A stretch of 37,827 bases of DNA, from assembly GCA_944359075.1 (NCBI GenBank), contig CALVSR010000007.1:1-37827 (forward strand), given 5' to 3'. The notes beneath the pieces were generated by a model. The model was not told the DNA's origin and searched no databases. It saw nothing but the letters and a program-made list of their open reading frames with translations. Position numbers and translations under genes: made by a program. Below, piece by piece: positions 9,207 to 18,096 of the stretch. How positions within the stretch are numbered: position 1 is the stretch's first letter; each line of letters begins with the position of its first letter. The DNA is from an uncultured Bacilli bacterium (GTDB lineage: Bacteria > Bacillota_I > Bacilli_A > RF39 > UBA660).

Positions 9207-9814
9207 TGAATTTTAAAAATGCTATTAAAGAATATTATGAAAGAGAAAGAAAAGTAATTGAAAATCTTAATTATGATGAAATTAATGATGCAATGAATGC
9301 AATTTATGAGACATACCAAAATGGAGGAAATATTTATATTTGTGGAAATGGTGGTAGTGCATCTACTGCTTCACATTTTCAAAATGATTTCAATAAAGGA
9401 ATTAGTGAATATGTTGAAAATAAATTCCGTTTTATTTGTTTAAATGACAATGTAGCTACATTAATGGCGATTGCTAATGATATTGGCTATGAAGAAGTTT
9501 TCCGCTTTCAATTAAGAAATAAAATTACTAAAAATGATTTGTTTGTTGGAATATCAGGTAGTGGCAATTCTAAAAATGTATTAAATGCTGCCGAATATGC
9601 TAAGGAGCAAGGTGCAAAGATTATTGGTATAACAGGATATACTGGTGGAAAATTAAAAGAAATGGCCAACTATAGAATGCATGCTGATATTATGGATATG
9701 CAGATTGCGGAAGATGTACATATGACCTTTGATCATATGATGATGAAGATTTTCTATAATTTATTAGTAGTAGGAGAGATATCAGGTGATAATCTAAACG
9801 ATAAACATTGCTAG
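9206..9814 (+). CDS. gmhA: Phosphoheptose isomerase (sedoheptulose 7-phosphate isomerase)
   Basis: This enzyme converts sedoheptulose 7-phosphate to D-glycero-D-manno-heptose 7-phosphate, the first step of the heptose pathway. The SIS domain shows ICGNGGSASTASHFQNDF (about 46-62), GISGSGNSKNVL for the second phosphate loop, and the C-terminal EDVHMTFDHMM, whose His residues match the GmhA active site. Length (202 residues) is normal. AAGGAG lies 10 bases upstream inside the fused gene, and TAATG joins the two frames. Confidence 0.9.
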   Translation: MNFKNAIKEYYERERKVIENLNYDEINDAMNAIYETYQNGGNIYICGNGGSASTASHFQNDFNKGISEYVENKFRFICLNDNVATLMAIANDIGYEEVFRFQLRNKITKNDLFVGISGSGNSKNVLNAAEYAKEQGAKIIGITGYTGGKLKEMANYRMHADIMDMQIAEDVHMTFDHMMMKIFYNLLVVGEISGDNLNDKHC

Positions 9815-9829
9815 TTAGGTAGTGATAAT

Positions 9830-11389
9830 ATGAAAAAAAAGAAATTAGCTTTAGCATATGAGATTAACGATAATCAAATATTAGATTTTATCAATCAAAT
9901 AGAAGAGTATAAGAAAAAATTTTCTTTTGATGCTATTTTGTTGTTTTCAAATAATTTAACAGATGATAATAAAAATAAAATCAATAAAATATATCCATGT
10001 GTTTATATTAGAACTACAAAAATAAAAAAAGCTAAATTTGAAATATTTAATTACTTAAAAGAATTTAAAACGGTTATTTATACAACCTTAGATAATGAAT
10101 TATCTGATACATTGATTCAAAAATATTGTAATAATTACTACTCGGTAAAGTTATTTCCGAATACTCGATTTGTAGAAGCAAACTTTAAAAGAATTTTAAA
10201 AAGCTACAATATGTTTGAAGTGGCACAGAGTTCTGATTTGATAGTAGTAACTGATAAAATCAAAAATTATAATAAAATTACCAATTGGTGTATAAAAAAA
10301 TCCATCTTTTTATATCCCTGGATGATAAATAGAGTAGATGGAATTTTAGATTTGATGATTCAAGAATTTAAAATACCAATTACCAATATAGTAAATAAAA
10401 AAAGTCTAGATATACCAACTAAATATTCATATCAACAGCCTAAAATTCAAAAAATAAAGGAAAAACTTTCCTGTGGTCCATTAGTAACTATTTTAATGTC
10501 TATTTATGATAGAACAGAATACTTAGACGAAGCAATAAAAAGTATTTTAAAACAGAGTTATAATAGCCTTGAGATATTAATTGTTTTAGAATACTCTAAA
10601 AAACAGGAAGAAATAAATCATATGCTTTTATCCTATCACGATAAAAGGATTAAGATTATAAAAAATAAGAAAAAACTAGGATTAGCAGAATCCTTAAATG
10701 TGGGAATGAAATTAGCTAAGGGAAAGTATCTTGCGAGAATGGATGATGATGATATTTCTTGTTTAAATAGGATAGAAAAACAAGTGGCCTATTTAGAAAA
10801 TAATCCTAATATTTCCATTGTCGGAACATTTATGAAATTTTTTGGTAATAGTGATTTAGTTTGTAAATTAGCAACTAATTCTGATTGTTTAAAAATAAAG
10901 TGTTTATATAAAACACCTTTATTTCATCCAACAGTAATGTTTAGATTAGATGATTTAAGAAAACATAAACTTTTTTATAAATCGAATGTTTATGCAGAAG
11001 ATTACGAATTATGGAGTAGAGTAATTTCAAAATTAAATATAAGTAATATTCCAGAGATTCTATATTATTATCGATTGGGAGCCGAAAATAAATCATTGCA
11101 AGATGAAAATTCTATAAATAGTTCACATCACAATATAATGAGATATCAATTAAAACACTATTTAGGATTAGATTTTAATTTCGACAAATTGCAATTATTA
11201 AGTGGAAGAATTGATGTATTAGGAAATAGTGTTAATTTGACCAAAATATATAGTTTAAAACTAAAAATGTGGAAGAAAATTATAAAAGCTAATAAAAAAA
11301 GTAAATTTTATACAGAGCAGTCTATATTAGATGAAATAAAGGAATTGAAAGATTATTATAATACTATTATAAAAATAAAAAAAAGTTAA
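9830..11389 (+). CDS. GT2 glycosyltransferase with a degenerate GT8 domain; paralog of the 2070 gene
   Basis: The protein has the same plan as the product at 2070, beginning with MKKKKLALAYEI. In its first 200 residues, however, the catalytic features have gone: DVD became T-L-D (86-88), the NAGLFVIS strand became SSDLIVVT, and the HAHG motif is missing. The GT2 half (about 217-440) is intact, with VTILMSIYDRTEYLDEAIKS, ARMDDDDIS at about 302-310 and AEDYELWSR. It is therefore probably a single-activity transferase whose N-terminal half may only bind sugar or partner protein. It arose by duplication, and the two copies bracket the heptose block. An intrinsic terminator overlaps its stop codon. 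Confidence 0.8.
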   Translation: MKKKKLALAYEINDNQILDFINQIEEYKKKFSFDAILLFSNNLTDDNKNKINKIYPCVYIRTTKIKKAKFEIFNYLKEFKTVIYTTLDNELSDTLIQKYCNNYYSVKLFPNTRFVEANFKRILKSYNMFEVAQSSDLIVVTDKIKNYNKITNWCIKKSIFLYPWMINRVDGILDLMIQEFKIPITNIVNKKSLDIPTKYSYQQPKIQKIKEKLSCGPLVTILMSIYDRTEYLDEAIKSILKQSYNSLEILIVLEYSKKQEEINHMLLSYHDKRIKIIKNKKKLGLAESLNVGMKLAKGKYLARMDDDDISCLNRIEKQVAYLENNPNISIVGTFMKFFGNSDLVCKLATNSDCLKIKCLYKTPLFHPTVMFRLDDLRKHKLFYKSNVYAEDYELWSRVISKLNISNIPEILYYYRLGAENKSLQDENSINSSHHNIMRYQLKHYLGLDFNFDKLQLLSGRIDVLGNSVNLTKIYSLKLKMWKKIIKANKKSKFYTEQSILDEIKELKDYYNTIIKIKKS

Positions 11390-11415
11390 TAGTATCTTGT
11401 GATTATTAACTTTTT
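11381..11415 (+). terminator. Intrinsic terminator overlapping a stop codon
   Basis: AAAAGTTAATA at 11381-11391 pairs with TATTAACTTTT at 11404-11414 around a 12-nt loop, followed by more T residues. The stop codon at 11387-11389 is inside the stem. It probably attenuates transcription between the heptose half of the operon and the exporter genes. Confidence 0.7.
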
Positions 11416-11439
11416 ATTTAATTAAATATGAATTTATAG

Positions 11440-11445
11440 TATAAT
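11440..11445 (+). promoter_or_regulatory. Possible promoter (-10 only) of the ABC exporter genes
   Basis: A perfect TATAAT lies 23 bp before the TTG start at 11469, directly after a terminator. The best -35 at 17-bp spacing (TTTAAT at 11417-11422) is poor, so this is tentative. Confidence 0.4.
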
Positions 11446-11468
11446 TGTGATAAATAGGAAGTGATAAT

Positions 11469-12209
11469 TTGAAGACCAAGAATAAAAATGCTATAGAAAT
11501 AATTAATGTTAGTAAACATTTTAAATTATATTATGATAAGCATAATACATTAAAAGAAAGAATTGTATTTTGGAAAGGAAAAAAGCCAGAAATTCATGAG
11601 GTTTTAAAAAATATTAATCTTAATATAAAAAAGGGAGAGACTGTTGCCTTAATTGGAGTAAATGGTAGTGGAAAAAGTACGTTATTGAAATTAATGACCA
11701 AAATAATTTATCCTAATAAAGGCAAAATTGTAACAAATGGGAAACTAACATCATTATTAGAATTAGGCGCTGGTTTCCATCAGGATTTTACAGGAAGAGA
11801 AAACATTTATTTTAATGCCTCTATTTTTGGACTAACAGCAGCTGAAATTGATAAAAGAGTTAACGATATTATTGCATTTTCAGAGCTTGGTAATTTTATT
11901 GATAATCCAGTAAGAACTTACTCTTCTGGGATGTATATGAGACTTGCTTTTTCTATTGCTATTAATGTAGATGCAGAAATCCTTCTGATCGATGAAATTC
12001 TAGCAGTAGGTGATAAACACTTTCAAGATAAATGCTTTCAGAAGCTAGAAGAATTAAGCAAAAGTGATAAAACAATTGTTATTGTTAGTCATGATCTAGG
12101 AAGTATGCGTAAACTATGTTCAAGAGGAATTTGGATTAATGAAGGAATTATTCAAATGGATGGAGATATTAATAAAGTAGCTGATGAATATATAAAGGTG
12201 TGTGGATAA
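11469..12209 (+). CDS. Polysaccharide ABC exporter, ATP-binding subunit (Wzt/TagH-like)
   Basis: This ATPase drives export of a lipid-linked glycan across the membrane. It has Walker A GVNGSGKST (about 63-71), the family-specific LLELGAGFHQDFTGRENIY, signature YSSGM (151-155), Walker B EILLIDE and H-loop His208. At 246 residues it lacks the C-terminal carbohydrate-binding domain of the longer Wzt proteins, so it is the short TagH/KpsT-like form. The start is TTG with AGGAAGTGAT 5 bases upstream. The permease gene follows immediately. With no Wzx or Wzy in the window, this pair is the apparent export route. Confidence 0.9.
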   Translation: MKTKNKNAIEIINVSKHFKLYYDKHNTLKERIVFWKGKKPEIHEVLKNINLNIKKGETVALIGVNGSGKSTLLKLMTKIIYPNKGKIVTNGKLTSLLELGAGFHQDFTGRENIYFNASIFGLTAAEIDKRVNDIIAFSELGNFIDNPVRTYSSGMYMRLAFSIAINVDAEILLIDEILAVGDKHFQDKCFQKLEELSKSDKTIVIVSHDLGSMRKLCSRGIWINEGIIQMDGDINKVADEYIKVCG

Positions 12210-12210
12210 A

Positions 12211-12990
12211 GTGAAAGAATTAATTAATAATTTATATAATTATAGGCAATTGTTAAAAAGTAATGTTCAGAAGGATATTAGAGGTAAATATAAAGGCTCT
12301 TTTTTGGGGGTTCTTTGGTCTTTTGTCAATCCCTTATTAATGACTTTAGTATATGCAATTGTATTTCCTATCATTATGAAAAATACAGAGCCACACTATA
12401 CTACCTTTTTAGTGATTGCTATTCTTCCATGGAATTATTTTACTACAGTAATTAGTCAAGGAACTACTTCTATTTTAATGAATGCAGGGATTATCAAAAA
12501 AGTGTATTTTCCAAGAGAAATTTTACCTATTTCAGTAAATACAAGTGGTTTAATTAACTTTTTTATATCATGTATTATTATTGCCATATTTTTAATATTT
12601 AGCGGAATTGGTTTTAGTTGGTATATTTTATTTTTACCAATTATTGTAGGAATTCAATATTTGTTACAACAAGGAATTATTTTTATAACTAGTGCTATTG
12701 AAATATACGTAAGAGATTTTGAATATATTATTAATTTTATATTGAATTTATTATTTTATGCAACACCGATTCTTTATGCATCAAATGTATTTAAAAATAG
12801 CCCTTTTGGTTTTATTATTCAATTAAATCCTATGGCTACTATCATTAATTCATATAGAGATATTTTCTATTATCAATCTATGCCAAGAATTAAATCACTA
12901 ATCGTAGTATTTGCAATTAGTTGTGTTCTATTATACATTGGTTTAAAAATCTTTAAAAAATTAGAAAAAGGTTTTGCAGAAGAGGTGTAA
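12211..12990 (+). CDS. Polysaccharide ABC exporter, permease subunit (Wzm/TagG-like)
   Basis: This ABC-2 type permease has about six membrane helices and an N-terminal cytoplasmic stretch that reads KDIRGKYKGSFLGVLWSFV, the typical Wzm/TagG entry motif. Length (about 259 residues) is normal. GTG 12211 is preferred because AAAGGTG ends 10 bases upstream; the in-frame GTG at 12202 overlaps the ATPase stop and has no room for a ribosome binding site. It works with the ATPase encoded just upstream to move completed glycan to the outer face of the membrane. Confidence 0.88.
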   Translation: MKELINNLYNYRQLLKSNVQKDIRGKYKGSFLGVLWSFVNPLLMTLVYAIVFPIIMKNTEPHYTTFLVIAILPWNYFTTVISQGTTSILMNAGIIKKVYFPREILPISVNTSGLINFFISCIIIAIFLIFSGIGFSWYILFLPIIVGIQYLLQQGIIFITSAIEIYVRDFEYIINFILNLLFYATPILYASNVFKNSPFGFIIQLNPMATIINSYRDIFYYQSMPRIKSLIVVFAISCVLLYIGLKIFKKLEKGFAEEV

Positions 12991-13012
12991 CCTGAAAAAA
13001 AATATATTGTTC

Positions 13013-13063
13013 ATGGCTATGTGTGCCTTGAAGACGAGTCTCAAGCGAGGCGGAAAGGAATGA
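13013..13063 (+). other. Short remnant reading frame before the WsaF-like gene
   Basis: A frame opened by AGAGGTG (12981-12987) and a CTG at 12992 reads LKKNILFMAM and ends in LKRGGKE with TGA at 13061-13063; the first ATG is at 13013. The N-terminus looks like the first beta strand of a Rossmann-type glycosyltransferase, so it could be the stump of a deleted gene. The stretch is richer in GC than its neighbours and contains a hairpin (CTTGA...TCAAG, 13027-13045). No function can be assigned. Confidence 0.25.
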
Positions 13064-15087
13064 ATCTTAATATGAACAAATGTGATGTTATTATTCCAGT
13101 ATATAATGCTCCTGAGTGGGTAAAATTATGTATTTATGCATTAATTCAAAATACTCCTAAAGAGTATTTAAATAAAATTTATTTACTAGATGATAATTCT
13201 GGTAATTATACCAAAAATTGCTTAAATAATTTAAAACAAAAGTATAGTAGCATGATTCAAATAGAAACAAATAAACAAAATTTAGGCTTTGTGAAAAATG
13301 TGAATAAAGGTTTAAAACTTTCCATCAAAGACAAAAATGCAGATTGTATATTATTATTGAATACAGATTGTTTAGTAAGTAAAAATACAATTCCTAAATT
13401 AATGGCACATATTGAAAAAGACAATAACATTGGTCTCATTTGTCCAATATCTAGTAATGCAGCTAATCTAACATTAGAAATGTTTGAAGGTTTTAGTTAT
13501 ACACAAATGGATGAGTTACTAGAAAAGAAGTTTAGTGGTATGTCATTTGATGCTTGTACGGTAGTGGGCAATTGTTTAATGATTACTAAAAAATGTATAG
13601 AAAAAGTTGGATTTTTGGATGAAATATATGGTATGGGATATGGGGAAGAAACAGATTATCATTTTAAAACTTTAGATAAGGGTCTAAAAGCTAAAGTAGC
13701 AATCGATACTTATGTATTTCATAAAGCAGAGGTGTCTTTTGGAACTTCAAAATTAAAACAAGAACGTTTAAGTAAAAATAGGAAGATTTTCTTTAATCGA
13801 TGGGGAAAAGAATATGATAAATGCTATCAACAATATAAAAAAAATGATCCTGTAGAGTATATCAAAAGGAATATAACAGAAAATGACAAGAAAATAACTG
13901 TTAGTACTTTATTCTATTTGCCAGATATTCATCAAAATGCAGGAGGATGCCATATGGTAAGTGATATGATAAACTATATGGTAATCAATGGCTATTCTGC
14001 CAATATTCTATACCATAATATTGTGAATTATAAAGAAATTATGGTATTTAATCCAATACATATTAAAATGATTGATCATGTAGAAGTTAATCAAATTGTT
14101 TCTACGATATGGGCATCTGTTTATCCCGCTTACCAAATTGCTTTAGATAAGAAAATACCATTAATTAATTTTGTTCAAGGATATGAACCTTATTTTGAAA
14201 ATGCTAATATATATGGGTTAGTGGAATTATCCTATAAATTATCTGATTCAATATTAACAATTTCCAATTATCTTTCTAACAAGCTTAAAAATATCTTTGG
14301 ATATTCTAGTAAGATAATTCCTAATGCTATTCATTATGATTTACTACATCATGTGAATGTGAATAAAGAAGTAAGAACGATTACCTTAATTTTACGTGGT
14401 AGTGATATGAAAGGTGATTTTATACTTATGGATTTAGCTAAATTGATTAATAATCGTTGCAAAAATTTAACGCTGAATATAGTACATATGAATCCATATA
14501 TTGAATTCCCCATTTTCTCTAATTCAGCAATCGATGTAAATCTAATCAAAGGACCATTAGAAAGAGCAAAAATACATGAATTATTACAACAGAGTGATAT
14601 TTATGTAGATGCTTCTATTAATGAAGGATTTGGATTAACAGCATTAGAAGCAATGGCAGCAGGATGTGTACCAGTTACCTCTAATTCTTTTGGAATATTA
14701 GAATATATGAATGATTCTAAGAATGGATTTATTATTAATGAAGTAAATGATGTAGAAAAATACTATAGTAAAATAAAAGAATTATTAGAAGATAAAGAAT
14801 TACTCAAAAATATGAGAGAAGAAGGAAGAAAGACATCTCAATTTTATGATTATGACAATAATGTAGAAAAATATATTAAGTACTTTGAAAGTATCGATAA
14901 TAGTTTTATTTGTGAAAAAAATATAACAGAGCAAGAAGATAGTATTATAAGAATACGCACTTTAGCAAATAAAAAAGATTCTAAAGCAAAGAAAATAGCT
15001 TATAGAATGAATAGAATAATTCCGAAATCAATAAAAGAAAAAATAAAAAAAATAATTACATCGTTATATAACTTATATCAACATTAA
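13060..15087 (+). CDS. Double glycosyltransferase, GT2 plus WsaF-like GT4
   Basis: The N-terminal half (to about 290) is a GT2 domain with CDVIIPVYNAPEWV, LLLNTDC and GYGEETDYHFK, like rhamnosyltransferases that read through an ED...D motif. The C-terminal half resembles WsaF, the S-layer glycan rhamnosyltransferase of Geobacillus: it opens with YLPDIHQNAGGCHMV and ends with the GT4 motif EGFGLTALEAMAAGCVPVTS. A basic tail (IPKSIKEKIKKII) may contact the membrane. ATG 13060 follows GGCGG/AAAGGA and is more plausible than the GTG at 13021; ATG 13072 is also possible. It probably builds a repeating backbone with the ABC exporter downstream of it in function. Rhamnose specificity is not proven. 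Confidence 0.8.
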   Translation: MNLNMNKCDVIIPVYNAPEWVKLCIYALIQNTPKEYLNKIYLLDDNSGNYTKNCLNNLKQKYSSMIQIETNKQNLGFVKNVNKGLKLSIKDKNADCILLLNTDCLVSKNTIPKLMAHIEKDNNIGLICPISSNAANLTLEMFEGFSYTQMDELLEKKFSGMSFDACTVVGNCLMITKKCIEKVGFLDEIYGMGYGEETDYHFKTLDKGLKAKVAIDTYVFHKAEVSFGTSKLKQERLSKNRKIFFNRWGKEYDKCYQQYKKNDPVEYIKRNITENDKKITVSTLFYLPDIHQNAGGCHMVSDMINYMVINGYSANILYHNIVNYKEIMVFNPIHIKMIDHVEVNQIVSTIWASVYPAYQIALDKKIPLINFVQGYEPYFENANIYGLVELSYKLSDSILTISNYLSNKLKNIFGYSSKIIPNAIHYDLLHHVNVNKEVRTITLILRGSDMKGDFILMDLAKLINNRCKNLTLNIVHMNPYIEFPIFSNSAIDVNLIKGPLERAKIHELLQQSDIYVDASINEGFGLTALEAMAAGCVPVTSNSFGILEYMNDSKNGFIINEVNDVEKYYSKIKELLEDKELLKNMREEGRKTSQFYDYDNNVEKYIKYFESIDNSFICEKNITEQEDSIIRIRTLANKKDSKAKKIAYRMNRIIPKSIKEKIKKIITSLYNLYQH

Positions 15088-15102
15088 TGCGGGGGAAGTA
15101 AA

Positions 15103-16674
15103 ATGAAAAAGAGAGATTGGATTTTACTAGGATTATTTTTATTATTATTTATATATTTTTTTGCAATCCCAATGAATATTTTTTGGGATACGGGTCATTA
15201 CATGTCATTTGTTTCTATTTTTGAAGGAAGTATGCCATGGAGTAGTTGGGATATTGTTAGAGGGGCCGTATTTCCATTAATTCTTCATTTAAGTAATATT
15301 GCTTTTGGTAAAACAATCCAAGGAATACTTATTTTAAGTTTCATTTTTTATTTGATTATGTTACTTACTGTAAAATTTATTTTGGACAAGGTCTTAGAAA
15401 AAGAGAAAACAAAAATAAAGACAATTATTTATATTAGTATATTTGGTTTCATTATTCTTGATCCTATTATTTATGGTTATTACCACGCCCTACTAACAGA
15501 GTTTATTGCAATAACAATTTCGTTAGTAATGTGTTATTTATCATGGAAGTGGATAGACATTAATTTTTTTAAAAATAAAAAAAATTATATTATTTATAGT
15601 CTAATATTTTTTTTAGGAACTATCTTTTCATGGCATCTAAAACAACCTTATGTAACAATTACCCTTTTTCCTGTAATAGTAGCTAGTATTGTTTCAGCCT
15701 TGTATAACCGGAATTGGAAAAATGTTTGCCAAAGAATCATTACAGTTTTATCATGTGTAGTAGGATTAGTTGCTAGTATATTTTTATGGAATGGATTTCT
15801 TGTTAGTAAAGGTATTGATTTAAATACTGATAGAAATGTAACGGCATCTTTTGGAAATCAATTATTAATAGGGCTAAATAATTATGAAATAGTTAAGAAT
15901 GTAGATTTTAATGAGATAGAAAATAGCGAATTTTTGAGTCAAAAAGAAAAGGAACTATTAAGAAAAGAAAATGCAAAATATTATTTAATTAATATTAATA
16001 ATACAAAAGGAAAAACTATAGATCAAAAAATTATTCCATTAAATGAAAACAATAATATTTCAACTATTACTTCTATTACTTTTATCATAAAACAACTATT
16101 TCAACACCCCTATTTGGTTTTGGAATCATATACTTCTAATTATTTAGCGATAGCAGATATTTATCCTAAAAAAACGAATGATAGTGTTTCTTATTGGGTA
16201 GAGAAAAAATTAACACTTGATTATTGTCATGAAAATTGCTCTATCGCAGTAAGTGTAGTGAATGAAAAATCCAATATCTCATATATGTTAGAAGAATCCT
16301 ACAACCGTGTTATTAACTATGAGCAATATAATGATTCACCAATTGTAATTAGATATTTATTAAAAGGAATATCTCTAATAACAACCAATGTATTTAAATT
16401 AATATTAATTATTTTGCCTATTGTAACAATTTTATCCACTTTTTCTATAGGAAAACATTATAAGGAAAAAGATGGCTTACTAGCAATAATATCTATTCTC
16501 TCTTGGTATAGTTTACTACATGTTTTAGTACATGTTATAACTGGAGCCAATATTGATAGGTATGCATCTCCTGCTTACATTACCACATTGTTATCAATAG
16601 TTTTGTATGTTTACTATCTAATTAAAAATAATAATACTAAAAAAATAAAGAAAAGTAGTGACAAAAATGCATAA
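15103..16674 (+). CDS. Multi-pass membrane glycosyltransferase, GT-C type
   Basis: The protein has 523 residues and about ten or more membrane helices. The first external loop carries Asp (FWDTGHYMSF), the usual position of the catalytic acidic residue in GT-C enzymes that take sugars from polyprenyl phosphate. A large external loop lies between about residues 245 and 430. The three genes that follow encode a polyprenyl-phosphate sugar synthase, a DUF2304 protein and an SMR-type transporter, which fits a three-step external glycosylation system. GGGGGAAG lies upstream of the ATG. The exact family is not certain. Confidence 0.65.
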   Translation: MKKRDWILLGLFLLLFIYFFAIPMNIFWDTGHYMSFVSIFEGSMPWSSWDIVRGAVFPLILHLSNIAFGKTIQGILILSFIFYLIMLLTVKFILDKVLEKEKTKIKTIIYISIFGFIILDPIIYGYYHALLTEFIAITISLVMCYLSWKWIDINFFKNKKNYIIYSLIFFLGTIFSWHLKQPYVTITLFPVIVASIVSALYNRNWKNVCQRIITVLSCVVGLVASIFLWNGFLVSKGIDLNTDRNVTASFGNQLLIGLNNYEIVKNVDFNEIENSEFLSQKEKELLRKENAKYYLININNTKGKTIDQKIIPLNENNNISTITSITFIIKQLFQHPYLVLESYTSNYLAIADIYPKKTNDSVSYWVEKKLTLDYCHENCSIAVSVVNEKSNISYMLEESYNRVINYEQYNDSPIVIRYLLKGISLITTNVFKLILIILPIVTILSTFSIGKHYKEKDGLLAIISILSWYSLLHVLVHVITGANIDRYASPAYITTLLSIVLYVYYLIKNNNTKKIKKSSDKNA

Positions 16675-17401
16675 AAGAAAACAAGATAAAATTTTATTCG
16701 TAATTCCAGCTTATAATGAATCAGCCAATATAGAGAAGGTATTACATGAAATTAAGAAAGATGCTCCTTTTGCTGATATCTTAGTGATTAATGATTGTTC
16801 AAAAGATAATACAAAAGAAATTGTTGAAAAAAATAATGTAAAATGTATTACAGGAATATTTAACTTAAAATATGCAATGGCTGTACAAACAGGAATAAAA
16901 TATGCAGCTATGAATGATTATGATTATGTAATTCAATTTGATGCAGATGGTCAACATATTGCTAAAGAGGCAATAAAACTGTTAGAAGAAATCAAAAAAA
17001 CAGATAGCGATATTGTGATTGGATCTCGTTATTTAAAAGATATGGGTTATCCTTGTCCATTCTTTAGAAAAATTGGCACAAAGTTTTTTGCATTTATTAT
17101 TAAATTAATTTGCAAACAAAAAATAGCTGATCCATTATCTGGATTCCAGTGTTTAAATAAAAAGGTAATTAACTATTATGCAAAAATCGGAAATTATCCA
17201 GAATTTCCAGATGCAAATTTAGTAATTGAAATGTTACTATTGGGTTACCAAATACGAGAGATTCCTGTAAAAATGCGTTTGCGTGAGGCAGGTGAAAGTA
17301 TGCATGGCGGTATTGTTAAACCAATAAAATACATGATAAATATGTTATATACAATTGTATTTATTATCATCCAAAATCCAAGAAGGAAAGGGATAAAATA
17401 A
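16667..17401 (+). CDS. Polyprenyl-phosphate glycosyltransferase (DPM1-like GT2)
   Basis: This soluble GT2 of about 244 residues resembles dolichyl-phosphate mannose synthase. It has FVIPAYNESANIEKVL at the start, FDADGQH for metal and sugar binding, and DPLSGFQCLN further on. It probably charges undecaprenyl phosphate with a sugar for the GT-C enzyme encoded just upstream. ATG 16667 overlaps the previous stop by 8 bp; a GTG at 16658 would add three residues. It has no C-terminal membrane helices, unlike the two GtrB-like enzymes at 18884 and 27143. Confidence 0.8.
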   Translation: MHKRKQDKILFVIPAYNESANIEKVLHEIKKDAPFADILVINDCSKDNTKEIVEKNNVKCITGIFNLKYAMAVQTGIKYAAMNDYDYVIQFDADGQHIAKEAIKLLEEIKKTDSDIVIGSRYLKDMGYPCPFFRKIGTKFFAFIIKLICKQKIADPLSGFQCLNKKVINYYAKIGNYPEFPDANLVIEMLLLGYQIREIPVKMRLREAGESMHGGIVKPIKYMINMLYTIVFIIIQNPRRKGIK

Positions 17402-17402
17402 T

Positions 17403-17741
17403 ATGAAAAACATTTACTTTATAATACTATCTTTACTAATTATACTATATGTAATACATGAAGTTCGCAAAAAGAAATTTTCCATTAAAGAAAGCTTTTG
17501 GTGGATTATTGCATCTCTAATAATGTTAATATTAGCAATATTTCCATATTCTATAGATAAGTTAGCTCTATTTCTACATATTTCCTACCCTCCATCTTTA
17601 TTATTTGTATTGTGTATTATATTTCTATTATTTATTAATTTTAGGAATAGTAAAAGAATCGCTGAACATCAAGAAAAAATTATTGAACTTGCACAATATG
17701 TAGCTTTACTAGAAGAAGAACTAAAAGAAAGGAAAAAGTAG
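17403..17741 (+). CDS. DUF2304 membrane protein
   Basis: This small protein of 112 residues has three membrane helices (about 3-18, 32-48, 55-78) and an acidic/basic coiled-coil tail (about 84-112). The pattern IRxxxFSIKESFWWI followed by AIFPYSIDKLA matches the DUF2304 family. These proteins recur between DPM1-like transferases and SMR-type flippases in polysaccharide clusters, as here. Their role is not established; they may hold the transferase at the membrane. The start is one base after the previous stop. Confidence 0.8.
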   Translation: MKNIYFIILSLLIILYVIHEVRKKKFSIKESFWWIIASLIMLILAIFPYSIDKLALFLHISYPPSLLFVLCIIFLLFINFRNSKRIAEHQEKIIELAQYVALLEEELKERKK

Positions 17742-17742
17742 T

Positions 17743-18093
17743 ATGAAATTATTATTAACTATAATATATATTGTTTTAACAACAATGGGATTATTTTTGA
17801 TGAAATTAGGAGGAAATTCATTATCATTAACATTTCAAAATAGTATTAATTTTAAAATTGGTTTTATTACATTATTAGGTTTTCTTTCATATATTTGCAG
17901 CTTTTTATTATGGCAAAAGCTTTTAGTAACTTTCGATTTAACCTATATTGTTCCGATTACTACAGGTATTACTCAGTTAATTATTTTATTGATTGGAATA
18001 TTATTTTTTAAGGAACAAGTAAATGTTACTGGAATTATTGGTGCATTATTCATTATAATAGGAGTTGTATTATTAGCAATTGGAAAGAGGTAA
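17743..18093 (+). CDS. SMR/EamA-type membrane protein, probable lipid-sugar flippase
   Basis: The protein has 116 residues and four helices, the size and plan of the small multidrug resistance fold and of ArnE/ArnF, which flip undecaprenyl-phosphate aminoarabinose. It contains YIVPITTGITQLIILLIGILFFKEQ, the typical SMR helix 3 with a following Lys-Glu. Its location behind the polyprenyl-phosphate transferase, rather than an isolated efflux gene, suggests it flips the sugar carrier. A drug-efflux role remains possible. Confidence 0.7.
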   Translation: MKLLLTIIYIVLTTMGLFLMKLGGNSLSLTFQNSINFKIGFITLLGFLSYICSFLLWQKLLVTFDLTYIVPITTGITQLIILLIGILFFKEQVNVTGIIGALFIIIGVVLLAIGKR

Positions 18094-18096
18094 AAT

